Positions 1 to 6,587 of a stretch of DNA of 20,876 nt are shown here, in pieces (within the stretch, counting starts at the first letter, position 1; each line of letters starts with the position of its first letter). This stretch comes from JBFKPQ01 sp041628225. Its GTDB lineage: Bacteria; Actinomycetota; Acidimicrobiia; Spongiisociales; JAENVV01. A program made the position numbers and the translations under genes. Where the stretch lies: positions 1-20,876 of the forward strand of contig JBFKPQ010000027.1 of the NCBI GenBank assembly GCA_041628225.1, written 5' to 3'. The notes under the pieces were generated by a model. It had not been told where the DNA came from, searched no databases, and saw only the letters and a program-made list of their open reading frames with translations.

Positions 1-306
1 AATGCCCTCCTCGGCGAGTCGATCCTCGGCCGACTCCACGAGGCTCTCCAACACCCGTTCGCCCGCCTTGTCGTGCGCAACGAGCTCAGCCAAGCCGTCA
101 CACTCCGGCGTGGCGTACTCGGGGTGACTGCCGACGTCCAAATAGAGCCGGGCGCCGTTCTCGAGGAAGACATTGGAGGACCTCCCCCAACTGACCACTC
201 GGCGGAAGAGATACCGGGCAACCTCGTCGGGACTCAGGCGCCGCTGACCACGCAGCGTGCAGGTGACGCCATATTCGTTCTCGATGCCGAAGATCCGACG
301 ATCCAC
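1..306 (-). CDS. pafA: Pup-protein ligase PafA, N-terminal part (cut by window edge)
   Basis: PafA joins the C-terminal Glu of Pup to lysines of target proteins using ATP. The first 102 codons are visible. They open with MDRRIFGIENEYGVTC and include LSPDEVARYLFRRVVSWGRS and GARLYLDVGSHPEYATPE, which match the glutamine-synthetase-like fold of PafA almost residue for residue as I remember the mycobacterial protein. Glu9 (metal/ATP site) and Asp57 (catalytic aspartate) are in place. I chose the GTG at 304-306 because an in-frame TAG lies four codons upstream and the family starts exactly here. A weak AGGG ribosome site sits seven bases upstream. It is the last visible gene of the proteasome operon, 53 bases after prcA. 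Roughly four fifths of the protein lies outside the window. Confidence 0.96.
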   Translation of the reverse strand, partial: MDRRIFGIENEYGVTCTLRGQRRLSPDEVARYLFRRVVSWGRSSNVFLENGARLYLDVGSHPEYATPECDGLAELVAHDKAGERVLESLVESAEDRLAEEGI

Positions 307-327
307 CGGATCACCCTAGCCATCCGG
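306..327 (-). promoter_or_regulatory. Inverted repeat over the pafA start region
   Basis: Two 6-base arms, CCGGAT at 306-311 and ATCCGG at 322-327, are perfect inverted complements around a 10-base loop. On the mRNA the loop carries the weak AGGG ribosome site, and the 3' arm reaches the first base of the GTG start. Such a hairpin could limit pafA translation. It is short, so chance is a real alternative. Confidence 0.3.
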
Positions 328-344
328 CCTGTCATTGCATGGCA

Positions 345-360
345 GGGCGCCACGGCGCCC
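345..360 (-). promoter_or_regulatory. Hairpin directly after prcA stop
   Basis: GGGCGCC (345-351) and GGCGCCC (354-360) are perfect inverted complements; a realistic fold has six G:C pairs and a 4-base loop. It begins at the prcA stop codon and lies before pafA, with no T run. It could be an attenuator, an mRNA-stabilising 3' hairpin or a weak terminator lowering pafA relative to the proteasome genes. Confidence 0.4.
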
Positions 361-1025
361 TACCCGGCGAGCGCCGCGTCGATCTCGTCGGACGTGAGCT
401 TGCGGAAGGCCCGGCGCCTTCCATTGCGTTCCAAGACGCCGGCCTCCCAGCCCTCGACATCCTCACCGAACGCCGCAGCTCCGGCCCGCAGAGCCGCCTC
501 GAGATCGAGTCCGGGTTCGTAGGCCTCGCGCAGACGTTCGGTCAGGTCCTCCCACTGGCCGCCGATGGCTGTGAACCGGTCCTGGTCGTACAGGGTTCCG
601 TCGTACAGGATCTTGTAGAGGCGATTGTCGGACTCCTCATCGCCGATCTCCGCGACCAGGAGTTCGACCTCGTACGGCTTGACCTCGTGGGTGAAGATGT
701 TGCCGAGGGTCTGGGCGAAGGCATTGGCGAGCGACTTGCCGAGCACATCCCGTCGCCCGTACATATACCCCTTCACGTCGGCGTGGCGTATACCAGCGAC
801 CCGGAGCAGCTCGAATTCGTTGTATTTGCCAACGGCGGCGAACGCCAGCCGGTCGTAAACCTCGGAGATCTTGTGCAGTGTGCCCGAAGGGTTCTCGGCG
901 AGCAGCAGGATGCCGTCCGCGTAGGTCAGACCGACGATCGACCTTCCGCGCGCGATCCCCTTTCGCGCGAATTCGGCGCGGTCCTTGACCAGTTGCTCCG
1001 GAGGAACGTAGAACGGAACGCTCAC
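360..1025 (-). CDS. prcA: Proteasome subunit alpha
   Basis: PrcA forms the two outer heptameric rings of the 20S proteasome. They gate substrate entry and dock the ARC/Mpa ATPase. The 221 residues start MSVPFYVPPEQLVKDRAEFA and continue ARKGIARGRSIVGLTY, the bacterial alpha signature, with the N-terminal segment that forms the gate. Further matches are SEVYDRLAFAAVGKYNEFE and VKPYEVELLVAEIGD. As expected for an alpha subunit there is no propeptide or catalytic Thr. It is a little shorter than mycobacterial PrcA (about 248 residues, from memory), mainly because the C-terminal variable region is short. The GTG start overlaps the prcB stop as GTGA, with GAGG seven bases upstream, so expression is probably coupled to prcB. 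Confidence 0.97.
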   Translation of the reverse strand: MSVPFYVPPEQLVKDRAEFARKGIARGRSIVGLTYADGILLLAENPSGTLHKISEVYDRLAFAAVGKYNEFELLRVAGIRHADVKGYMYGRRDVLGKSLANAFAQTLGNIFTHEVKPYEVELLVAEIGDEESDNRLYKILYDGTLYDQDRFTAIGGQWEDLTERLREAYEPGLDLEAALRAGAAAFGEDVEGWEAGVLERNGRRRAFRKLTSDEIDAALAG

Positions 1026-1804
1026 GCCGTGGCCTCCACGGCTGCGGTCGCAGCGGCGCCGACGGTGTCATCGTCGAGTTCGGTGAGACCGTCGCCATCG
1101 ATACGGATCACGGTGGGATAGATGCCCCGACGAAGATCCGGGCCGCTCGTCGCAACATCTTGTTCGGCGGCACTGACGAGAGCGCGCATACCCAGGCCCA
1201 AGGCTTCGTCCATCGCGAGGCCGTCTACATAGTGTGACCTGAGGTAGGCCTTGGCTTCTCGAGAACCCGAGCCGGTCGCCCCGAATGCTTCTTCTTCATA
1301 CCGGCCCCCGACGACGTCGAAGGTGAACAGGCGACCGGTGCCCATCGTACGATCGAAGCCGCAAAAAAGTGGGACGACCACGAGACCCTGGAACGCCATG
1401 GGGAGCTGCTGTCTGACCATGCGCGCCAAATAGTTGGCTTTCCCGTCGAGGCTGAGGCGGCTGCCTTCGAGCTTCTCGTAGTGCTCTAGTTCGGTCTGGA
1501 ACAGCCGGACCATCTCGATGGCGAGTCCCGCGGTCCCCGAGATCGCCACCGCCGAATATTCGTCCGCCGGGAACACTTTCTTCATCCGACGGTGCGCGAT
1601 CGAGTATCCCTCGGTGGCCTGCCGGTCACCGATCATGACGACGCCGTCGGCCGCTCGCAGCGCCAAAACGGTCGTCGCCTCCGGTGCGGACAGCTCCGCG
1701 CCCGCCACCGGCTGGAATTCGGGTACGTGTCCGGCAGCACGCAGGACCTCGAGAAATCCGCGCGGCGCCTCGGTGATGCCGTCGTTGCCGGACGACGCGA
1801 TCAC
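1022..1804 (-). CDS. prcB: Proteasome subunit beta precursor
   Basis: PrcB forms the two inner catalytic rings of the 20S proteasome. It is made as a precursor that cleaves itself to expose an N-terminal Thr nucleophile. The 260-residue protein has a 43-residue propeptide; the mature chain should start at Thr44 (TTVLALRAADGVVMIGDRQA). Asp60 and Lys76 sit exactly at mature positions 17 and 33 of the Ntn-hydrolase catalytic set, and a GSGS motif is present. The residue before Thr44 is Ala (codon GCG), where proteasome beta subunits nearly always have Gly; the rest of the active site is normal. The GTG start overlaps the pup stop as GTGA, with AAGG seven bases upstream. The 3' end overlaps prcA by four bases. 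Confidence 0.97.
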   Translation of the reverse strand: MIASSGNDGITEAPRGFLEVLRAAGHVPEFQPVAGAELSAPEATTVLALRAADGVVMIGDRQATEGYSIAHRRMKKVFPADEYSAVAISGTAGLAIEMVRLFQTELEHYEKLEGSRLSLDGKANYLARMVRQQLPMAFQGLVVVPLFCGFDRTMGTGRLFTFDVVGGRYEEEAFGATGSGSREAKAYLRSHYVDGLAMDEALGLGMRALVSAAEQDVATSGPDLRRGIYPTVIRIDGDGLTELDDDTVGAAATAAVEATA

Positions 1805-1989
1805 TCTCCGCCCTTCTGGACGTAGTTCTTCACGAACTCCTCGGCGTTCTCTTCGAGAACGGCGTCGATCTCGTCGAGAAGATCGTCGATCTTCTCGACC
1901 GTTTCCTCGCCGTCGACCTGCGGCTCGGTCGTCTCGGTGTCCTGGGCGTCGGTGGATCGGCGGGGACGCTGCTGTTCTTGCTCTGCCAT
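1801..1989 (-). CDS. pup: Prokaryotic ubiquitin-like protein Pup
   Basis: Pup is the small, mostly disordered tag attached to proteins to send them to the proteasome. The 62 residues begin MAEQEQQRPRRST. They carry the coiled-coil-forming segment VEKIDDLLDEIDAVLEENAE, which binds the N-terminal coiled coil of ARC/Mpa, and end FVKNYVQKGGE. The C-terminal residue is encoded as Glu, not Gln, so Pup is ready for PafA without deamidation by Dop. I chose the ATG at 1989 because a perfect AGGAGG lies nine bases upstream. A GTG two codons earlier (1995) would overlap the dop stop as GTGA but leaves only three bases to the ribosome site. The gene lies between dop and prcB. Confidence 0.96.
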   Translation of the reverse strand: MAEQEQQRPRRSTDAQDTETTEPQVDGEETVEKIDDLLDEIDAVLEENAEEFVKNYVQKGGE

Positions 1990-1991
1990 GG

Positions 1992-3467
1992 TCACTGACC
2001 TCCTAGCGACCGCAGGAGGTCGGCGGCCTCCTCGGCGTCATCGATGATCTCTTCCACCAGGGCTCGAGATCCTCGCAGGGGCTCCATCATAGGCACCCTG
2101 GTGAGGCTGTCCTCACCGGTGTCGAATACGAGGGAATCCCAGTTGGCGGCCACCAATGACCTACCGAACTTCTCCACACATCGGCCCCGGAAATAGGCAC
2201 GCGTGTCGTTCGGAGGGTTCAGCGCCGCAGCTTCGACCTGCGCGTCCGTGAAGAGTCGACGCATGGCGCCGCGATCGACGAGGCGACGGTAGAGGCTCCG
2301 TGCGGGAGACACGTCGTGATATTGCAGGTCGAACGCTTTGAGTTTGGCGTCGTCCCAGCCAACACCCCGGCCCACGTAGCCTTCGAGGAGGCGGCGCTTG
2401 GCGACCCAATCCAATCGGTCGGCCAGGCGCATCGGCTCGACCTCGAGGTCGGTCAACACCGTCTCCCAGGTTTCGAGCAGTTGTCGGGTCACAGGGTCGT
2501 CGGCTGCGTGCTCGGCATACTTCGCCAGCCACTCCAGGTACTGGAACTGCAGCTCGAGCGCCGTAGCCGTGCCTCCGTCAGCGAGACGGAGCGGGCGCGC
2601 CAGATCGACGTCATGGCTCACCTGCCAGCAAGCCGTGACCGGATCCTCCAAGGCGAGCGTGTCGGGCAAGGCTTTGTCTTCGAGGGCCGCCAGGAACAAC
2701 GCCACGGCGCCGAGCTTCAGGAACGTCTGAGTCTCCGAGAGCGTTGCATCCCCGATGATGACGTGCAGCCTGCGGTACTTCTCGGCATCGCCGTGCGGTT
2801 CATCCCGCGTATTGATGATGGGGCGTTTGAGCGTTGTTTCCAGCCCGACCTCTTCCTCGAAGAAGTCGGCCCGCTGGGTGATCTGAAACGCCGTTTCGGG
2901 TCGATCGTTCTCGCTCCCCACTTTGCCGGCGCCTGTGTAGATCTGCCGCGTCACGAGGAACGACATGAGGTGGTCCACGATGTCGCCGAACGGCAGCGCT
3001 CGCGCCACCAGATAGTTCTCGTGGGCCCCGTAGCTGTTGCCCTTGCCGTCGGAGTTGTTCTTGTAGATCCCGAGGATCTCCTCAGGCCGCAACACACGGG
3101 CCGCCGACTCGACGGCCCCTGCCATCACCCACTCCCCCGCCTTGTCGTACAGAGCCGCGGTGAGAGGGTCGGCCGCCTCGGGGGCAGAGTATTCCGGGTG
3201 GGCGTGATCGACATACAGGCGGGCGCCGTTCGTGAGCACCATGTTGACGATCCCGGCGTCGTAGTCGGGAGCACCTCCACTCTCGAAGCCGAAGCCGCGC
3301 GCGTCCCGACCCGGGGATTCCTCCTCGAACGACCACTGGACTTTGGCTCGGCCACCCTCGTAGCTGTTGATGACGAGACCTGATGCCAGCGCCGGGTTGA
3401 ATTCCGGCTGATTGCGAATCGTGATCCCGAATTCCGTCTCGGTCCCGATGACCTTCGGAATGGTCAT
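1992..3467 (-). CDS. dop: Depupylase / Pup deamidase Dop
   Basis: Dop is a PafA paralogue that removes Pup from conjugates and, where Pup ends in Gln, deamidates it. The 491 residues start MTIPKVIGTETEFGITIR, with the metal-binding Glu10. The catalytic Asp87 lies in GARLYVDHAHPEYSAPE. Further family blocks are NNSDGKGNSYGAHENYL, GLETTLKRPIINTRDEPH and PPNDTRAYFRG. The segment between residues 40 and 75 (EEESPGRDARGF and following) is the Dop-loop region absent from PafA, which separates the two paralogues. The ATG follows the ARC stop after one base and has no good ribosome site of its own, so translation is probably coupled to arc. Since Pup here already ends in Glu, depupylation is the likely main task. 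Confidence 0.97.
   Translation of the reverse strand: MTIPKVIGTETEFGITIRNQPEFNPALASGLVINSYEGGRAKVQWSFEEESPGRDARGFGFESGGAPDYDAGIVNMVLTNGARLYVDHAHPEYSAPEAADPLTAALYDKAGEWVMAGAVESAARVLRPEEILGIYKNNSDGKGNSYGAHENYLVARALPFGDIVDHLMSFLVTRQIYTGAGKVGSENDRPETAFQITQRADFFEEEVGLETTLKRPIINTRDEPHGDAEKYRRLHVIIGDATLSETQTFLKLGAVALFLAALEDKALPDTLALEDPVTACWQVSHDVDLARPLRLADGGTATALELQFQYLEWLAKYAEHAADDPVTRQLLETWETVLTDLEVEPMRLADRLDWVAKRRLLEGYVGRGVGWDDAKLKAFDLQYHDVSPARSLYRRLVDRGAMRRLFTDAQVEAAALNPPNDTRAYFRGRCVEKFGRSLVAANWDSLVFDTGEDSLTRVPMMEPLRGSRALVEEIIDDAEEAADLLRSLGGQ
1999..2004 (-). promoter_or_regulatory. Strong ribosome binding site of pup
   Basis: AGGAGG on the minus strand inside the last codons of dop, nine bases before the ATG of pup. 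It is the strongest ribosome site in the operon. This fits the high amount of Pup needed relative to its enzymes, and it decides the start codon. Confidence 0.75.
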
Positions 3468-3468
3468 G

Positions 3469-5193
3469 TCACAGGTACTGCCCAGTGGTCACGGTCTCGA
3501 TGGACTTCGACTCATGGTCGCCCTTGATGAGCGTGCGGACGTACACGATGCGCTCGCCCTTCTTCCCGGATATCTTCGCCCAATCGTCCGGGTTGGTCGT
3601 GTTCGGGAGATCCTCGTGCTCGCGGAACTCCTGGGCGATGGCCTCGATGACGTCGGACGTCTTGATACCCGTCGATCCGCCATCGAGCTGACGCTTGATG
3701 GCGTCTTTCTTGGCGCGCCGCACGATGTTCTCGATCATGGCGCCGCTGGCGAAGTCCTTGAAGTACAAGACCTCGCGATCGCCGTTCGCGTACGTGACCT
3801 CCAAGAACCGATTGACGTCGTCCAGTGAATACATTCGCTCGACGGTCTGCTCGATCATCCGTTCGATGAGCGCCGACCGTTCGCCGCCCGCCGCGGCGAG
3901 TTCCTCGGCGTCGAACGGCAGGTCCTCCTCGAGGTAGATCGAGAAGATCTGCCGGGCTGCGTCCGGATCGGGCCGACTGATCTTGATCTTGACATCGAGT
4001 CGGCCCGGCCGGAGGATCGCCGGATCGATGAGGTCTTCACGGTTGGAGGCGCCGATCACGATGACATTCTTCAGACCTTCGACGCCGTCGAGCTCGGAGA
4101 GGAGCTGCGGCACGATGGTCGACTCGACGTCGGAGGAAATGCCGGTCCCACGGGTTCGGAACAGTGAGTCCATCTCGTCGAAGAACACGATGACGGGGAC
4201 GCCCTCTTCGGACTTCTCCTTGGCTCGCTGGAAGATCAGCCGGATCTGCCGCTCGGTTTCGCCGACGTACTTGTTGAGGAGCTCCGGACCCTTGATGTTC
4301 AGGAAGTACGAGCGAGCTCCCTCCCCGCCCATGCGCTCGGCCACGGCCTTGGCGAGCGAGTTGGCCACCGCTTTGGCGATCAGGGTCTTGCCGCAACCCG
4401 GGGGGCCGTACAACAGGACCCCTTTCGGCGCTTCGAGGTGGTATTCGGCGAAGAGATCCTTGTGCCGGTACGGGAGTTCGACCGCGTCACGGATCGCCTC
4501 GATCTGACCCCGCAGCCCGCCGATCTGGTGGTAGTCGACGTCGGGAACTTCCTCGAGAATGAGCTCTTCGACTTCCGGACGGGCGAGCCGCTCGAACACG
4601 AGGCCGGAGCGATCATCGATGCGGACATGGTCTCCGGCACGCACCTTCACGTCACGCATCGAGTCAGCCATCTCGACGACACGTTCTTCGTCGGCGTGGG
4701 CGAGAACCAGAAGCCGACCGTCGGCGAGGCGTTCCTTGACTGCGACCACCGGGCCACGCACCTCGAAGTCGCGCACGTCGACGACGTTGAACGCGTCGTT
4801 CAACAAGACCTCTTGACCGATGAGCAGCTGCTTGACCTCGATCGTCGGTTGTGCGTGCACCCTGAGCTTTCGGCCCGAGGTGAGGACATCTACGGTGCCG
4901 TCGTCGTTCACCTGCAACACCGTCCCGAAAGGATTGGGTGGAGCGGAGAGCTTCTCGACTTCTTGGCGGAGAACCATCAGCTGTTCGCGGGCCTCCTCCA
5001 GGACCGCGGTCAGCTTGTCGTTCTGCTGCCCGGCCTGGAGAAGCTTTCCCTTCGTCTCGACCAACTGGTCTTCGAGCTGGCGGAGGCGGCGCGGCGTTTC
5101 TTGCAGGCGATGTCTGAGAGTGGCCACCTCGGCCTGGAGTTCGCGGATCGTGTCGTGAAGCGCTCCGACCTCTGCGTCCTGATTGTCACTCAT
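3469..5193 (-). CDS. arc: Proteasome-associated AAA ATPase ARC/Mpa
   Basis: This ring-shaped unfoldase (Mpa in mycobacteria, ARC elsewhere) recognises pupylated proteins and threads them into the 20S core. The 574 residues show an N-terminal coiled coil (about 5-85), which binds Pup, then tandem OB folds (about 86-205) and one AAA domain. That domain has Walker A GPPGCGKT (263-270), Walker B VIVFFDE ending Asp339-Glu340, the pore loop KYVGE near 308-312 and the arginine-rich ILRPGRLD. The C-terminus is GQYL, the motif that docks into alpha-ring pockets and opens the gate. The ATG at 5193 has GAGGGG five bases upstream; a GTG two codons earlier (5199) overlaps that ribosome site and is less likely. 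It is the first gene of the proteasome operon. Confidence 0.97.
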   Translation of the reverse strand: MSDNQDAEVGALHDTIRELQAEVATLRHRLQETPRRLRQLEDQLVETKGKLLQAGQQNDKLTAVLEEAREQLMVLRQEVEKLSAPPNPFGTVLQVNDDGTVDVLTSGRKLRVHAQPTIEVKQLLIGQEVLLNDAFNVVDVRDFEVRGPVVAVKERLADGRLLVLAHADEERVVEMADSMRDVKVRAGDHVRIDDRSGLVFERLARPEVEELILEEVPDVDYHQIGGLRGQIEAIRDAVELPYRHKDLFAEYHLEAPKGVLLYGPPGCGKTLIAKAVANSLAKAVAERMGGEGARSYFLNIKGPELLNKYVGETERQIRLIFQRAKEKSEEGVPVIVFFDEMDSLFRTRGTGISSDVESTIVPQLLSELDGVEGLKNVIVIGASNREDLIDPAILRPGRLDVKIKISRPDPDAARQIFSIYLEEDLPFDAEELAAAGGERSALIERMIEQTVERMYSLDDVNRFLEVTYANGDREVLYFKDFASGAMIENIVRRAKKDAIKRQLDGGSTGIKTSDVIEAIAQEFREHEDLPNTTNPDDWAKISGKKGERIVYVRTLIKGDHESKSIETVTTGQYL

Positions 5194-5217
5194 CGTCACC
5201 CCTCGGGCTGCACGGGC

Positions 5218-5223
5218 AGTATA
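5218..5223 (-). promoter_or_regulatory. Candidate -10 element of the proteasome operon
   Basis: TATACT on the minus strand matches TATAAT at five of six positions. It is placed to give a leader of about 20 bases before the arc ATG at 5193, long enough to include its GAGGGG ribosome site. No convincing -35 lies 16-18 bases upstream, so the strength or sigma factor is uncertain. Confidence 0.4.
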
Positions 5224-5304
5224 CGGGTGGGCACCTTCTACCTCCGTGCATTGACACTAGGCCCGCCAGCGCGCGTGGGCGACAGGTCGAACGTCCCGAA
5301 CGCG

Positions 5305-5333
5305 CCGAGTCCCACCCGTCGGGTGGGACTCGG
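5305..5333 (-). terminator. Perfect 13-bp hairpin between ferredoxin and arc
   Basis: CCGAGTCCCACCC (5305-5317) and GGGTGGGACTCGG (5321-5333) are exact inverted complements around the loop GTC. It starts 22 bases after the ferredoxin stop and lies upstream of the candidate arc promoter. There is no T tract, which is common for actinobacterial terminators. It probably ends the trmI-ferredoxin transcript and separates it from the proteasome operon. Confidence 0.7.
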
Positions 5334-5355
5334 TAACTCCTGGGAGGCGCCGGAC

Positions 5356-5601
5356 CTACGGCTCGATGAAGATGCACTCTCCGGGGCACTCCTCGGCGGA
5401 CTCGATGGTGATGTCCTCCTGGCCGGCTGGCACCACCGCGACACCGGCAGCGCCTTCGGGATTGCCCTCGGCCGCTGCGTAGATCTTGTCACCTTCGCGC
5501 ACGTAGGCCAGACCGTCGTCCAGCAGGACGAACACGTCCGGGGCGATCTCTTCGCACAAGCCGTCACCCGTGCAGAGATCCTGGTCGATCCAGACCTTCA
5601 T
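5356..5601 (-). CDS. [3Fe-4S] ferredoxin
   Basis: A small soluble electron carrier of 81 residues beginning MKVWIDQDLCTGDGLCEEIA. The cluster ligands are Cys10, Cys16 and Cys72. Asp13 replaces the second Cys of a 4Fe motif, giving the C-x2-D-x2-C ... C-P pattern of actinobacterial [3Fe-4S] ferredoxins; a further Cys76 lies in CPGECIFIEP. Such ferredoxins usually feed electrons to cytochrome P450 or other oxygenases, but no partner gene is present here, so the partner is unknown. The ATG at 5601 has AGGAG nine bases upstream. The gene follows trmI after 64 bases and is closed by a strong hairpin, so it probably belongs to the trmI transcript, not to the proteasome operon. Confidence 0.9.
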   Translation of the reverse strand: MKVWIDQDLCTGDGLCEEIAPDVFVLLDDGLAYVREGDKIYAAAEGNPEGAAGVAVVPAGQEDITIESAEECPGECIFIEP

Positions 5602-5665
5602 GTTCCGTGGCTCCTGTCAGCGGTTTCGTGGGCGCCATCATACCTGTTGTGGGCGGTATCGCCCC

Positions 5666-6454
5666 TCACCATCGCTGTACTCGCCGAGCGACCGTGATGA
5701 ACCCGGTGTGGCCCACCATCTGGTGGTCCGGCCGGACGGACCGCCCTTCGACATTCCACGTCCGGATGAGGGCCTCGAAGCTCTGGATGTCGACGAAGGC
5801 GTGGGCGGCCTTGAGGTGGGTCACCGTTTGCTGCATCTGGGGAACGGTCGGCACGTACGAGCAGAACACTCCGCCTGGCGTCAGGTGCTCCGCGGCGACT
5901 TCGGCCGCGTGCCATGGTTCAGGCAGGTCGAGCACGATGCGGTCCGGCCGAGCGCCGGCGATCACCGACTCGACCTCCCCGACGACGAGTTCGACATTGT
6001 CCGGCCATCCACCAAACCACCGTGTGAGACCCGACTCGGCGTGCTTGGCGTGATCGGCGCGTCGTTCCACAGTCACCACTCGGCCGGTCGGGCCGACGGC
6101 TCGCGAGAGGGCCATCGTCAACGCGCCCGATCCCGTACCTGCTTCGACGACGGCGCAGCCGGGCGCGATGTCGGCGTACACCAAGATCGGACCGATGTCT
6201 TTGGGGTAGACCACCTGGGCGCCGCGTTTCATCTTCAGGATGTAGTCGGTGAGGCGGGGGCGGACGGTCACGAACTTCCCACCGGATGCGGTCTCGTGGA
6301 AGGTCCCCTCGTCGGTGCCGATCATGGCGGCGTGCGGGATCATGCCTTGGTGCGTCTTGAACTCACCGGCGTCCGCCAACTTGAGGAGGTATCGCCGTCC
6401 TTTCGTATCGATCACGAGACAGAGGTCGCCGGCGGCGAACGGCTGGCCGGTCAC
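5666..6454 (-). CDS. trmI: tRNA (adenine-58-N1)-methyltransferase TrmI
   Basis: TrmI methylates A58 in the T loop of tRNA using S-adenosylmethionine and works as a tetramer. The 262 residues have an N-terminal beta domain (about 1-85, with FKTHQGMIPHAAMIGTDEGT) and a Rossmann methyltransferase domain. Motif I is VEAGTGSG (103-110), followed by GPTGRVVTVERRADHAKHA. The catalytic-site motif LDLPEPW carries Asp176, and the C-terminal block SVRPDHQMVGHTGF is typical. I chose the GTG at 6454, which overlaps the stop of the small upstream gene as GTGA. The reading frame stays open as far as 6727, but that extension is Arg-rich, unlike any TrmI, and runs through other genes. In mycobacteria trmI also lies near mpa. 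Confidence 0.94.
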   Translation of the reverse strand: MTGQPFAAGDLCLVIDTKGRRYLLKLADAGEFKTHQGMIPHAAMIGTDEGTFHETASGGKFVTVRPRLTDYILKMKRGAQVVYPKDIGPILVYADIAPGCAVVEAGTGSGALTMALSRAVGPTGRVVTVERRADHAKHAESGLTRWFGGWPDNVELVVGEVESVIAGARPDRIVLDLPEPWHAAEVAAEHLTPGGVFCSYVPTVPQMQQTVTHLKAAHAFVDIQSFEALIRTWNVEGRSVRPDHQMVGHTGFITVARRVQRW

Positions 6455-6549
6455 GACTGGAACAACACCAGTCCGGTGGCGAAGGCGGTCAGGACCATGG
6501 CGACCACCACCACCCAGATCGTGATTCGTACGAAGTTGTTGTTGCGCAT
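6451..6549 (-). CDS. Tiny single-span membrane peptide
   Basis: A 32-codon reading frame starting MRNNNFVRIT, followed by a hydrophobic stretch of about 20 residues (IWVVVVAMVLTAFATGLVLF). It reads as one transmembrane helix with a basic, presumably cytoplasmic, N-terminus. Three things argue that it is real: a plausible promoter places the transcription start at its ATG, its stop overlaps the trmI start as GTGA, and the composition is that of a membrane span. I do not recognise a family. It may act as a leader whose translation carries ribosomes onto trmI, which lacks a ribosome site of its own, or as a true small membrane protein. Confidence 0.6.
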   Translation of the reverse strand: MRNNNFVRITIWVVVVAMVLTAFATGLVLFQS

Positions 6550-6551
6550 GG

Positions 6552-6579
6552 TCGACAGTGTACGAGTCCCCGTTATCCT
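6552..6579 (+). promoter_or_regulatory. Candidate promoter for the plus-strand small gene at 6588
   Basis: TCGACA (6552-6557, five of six to TTGACA), a 16-base spacer and TATCCT (6574-6579) stand eight bases before the ATG at 6588, with no ribosome site between. It overlaps almost completely the divergent promoter on the other strand. Confidence 0.5.
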
Positions 6580-6584
6580 GACCA
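6557..6584 (-). promoter_or_regulatory. Candidate promoter for the tiny membrane peptide and trmI
   Basis: On the minus strand TGGTCA (6579-6584, four of six to TTGACA), a 16-base spacer and TACACT (6557-6562) stand seven bases before the ATG at 6549. No ribosome site is present. This is the layout of a leaderless mRNA starting at or beside the A of ATG. Confidence 0.5.
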
Positions 6585-6587
6585 TCC

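Noticed and set aside
73..522. 149-codon plus-strand frame at the left end
   Set aside because: Antisense to pafA and prcA, whose minus-strand proteins are unmistakable.
2316..3383. 355-codon plus-strand open frame
   Set aside because: Lies wholly antisense to dop.
4438..5697. 419-codon plus-strand open frame
   Set aside because: Antisense to arc, the hairpin and the ferredoxin gene, all of which are clearly real on the minus strand.
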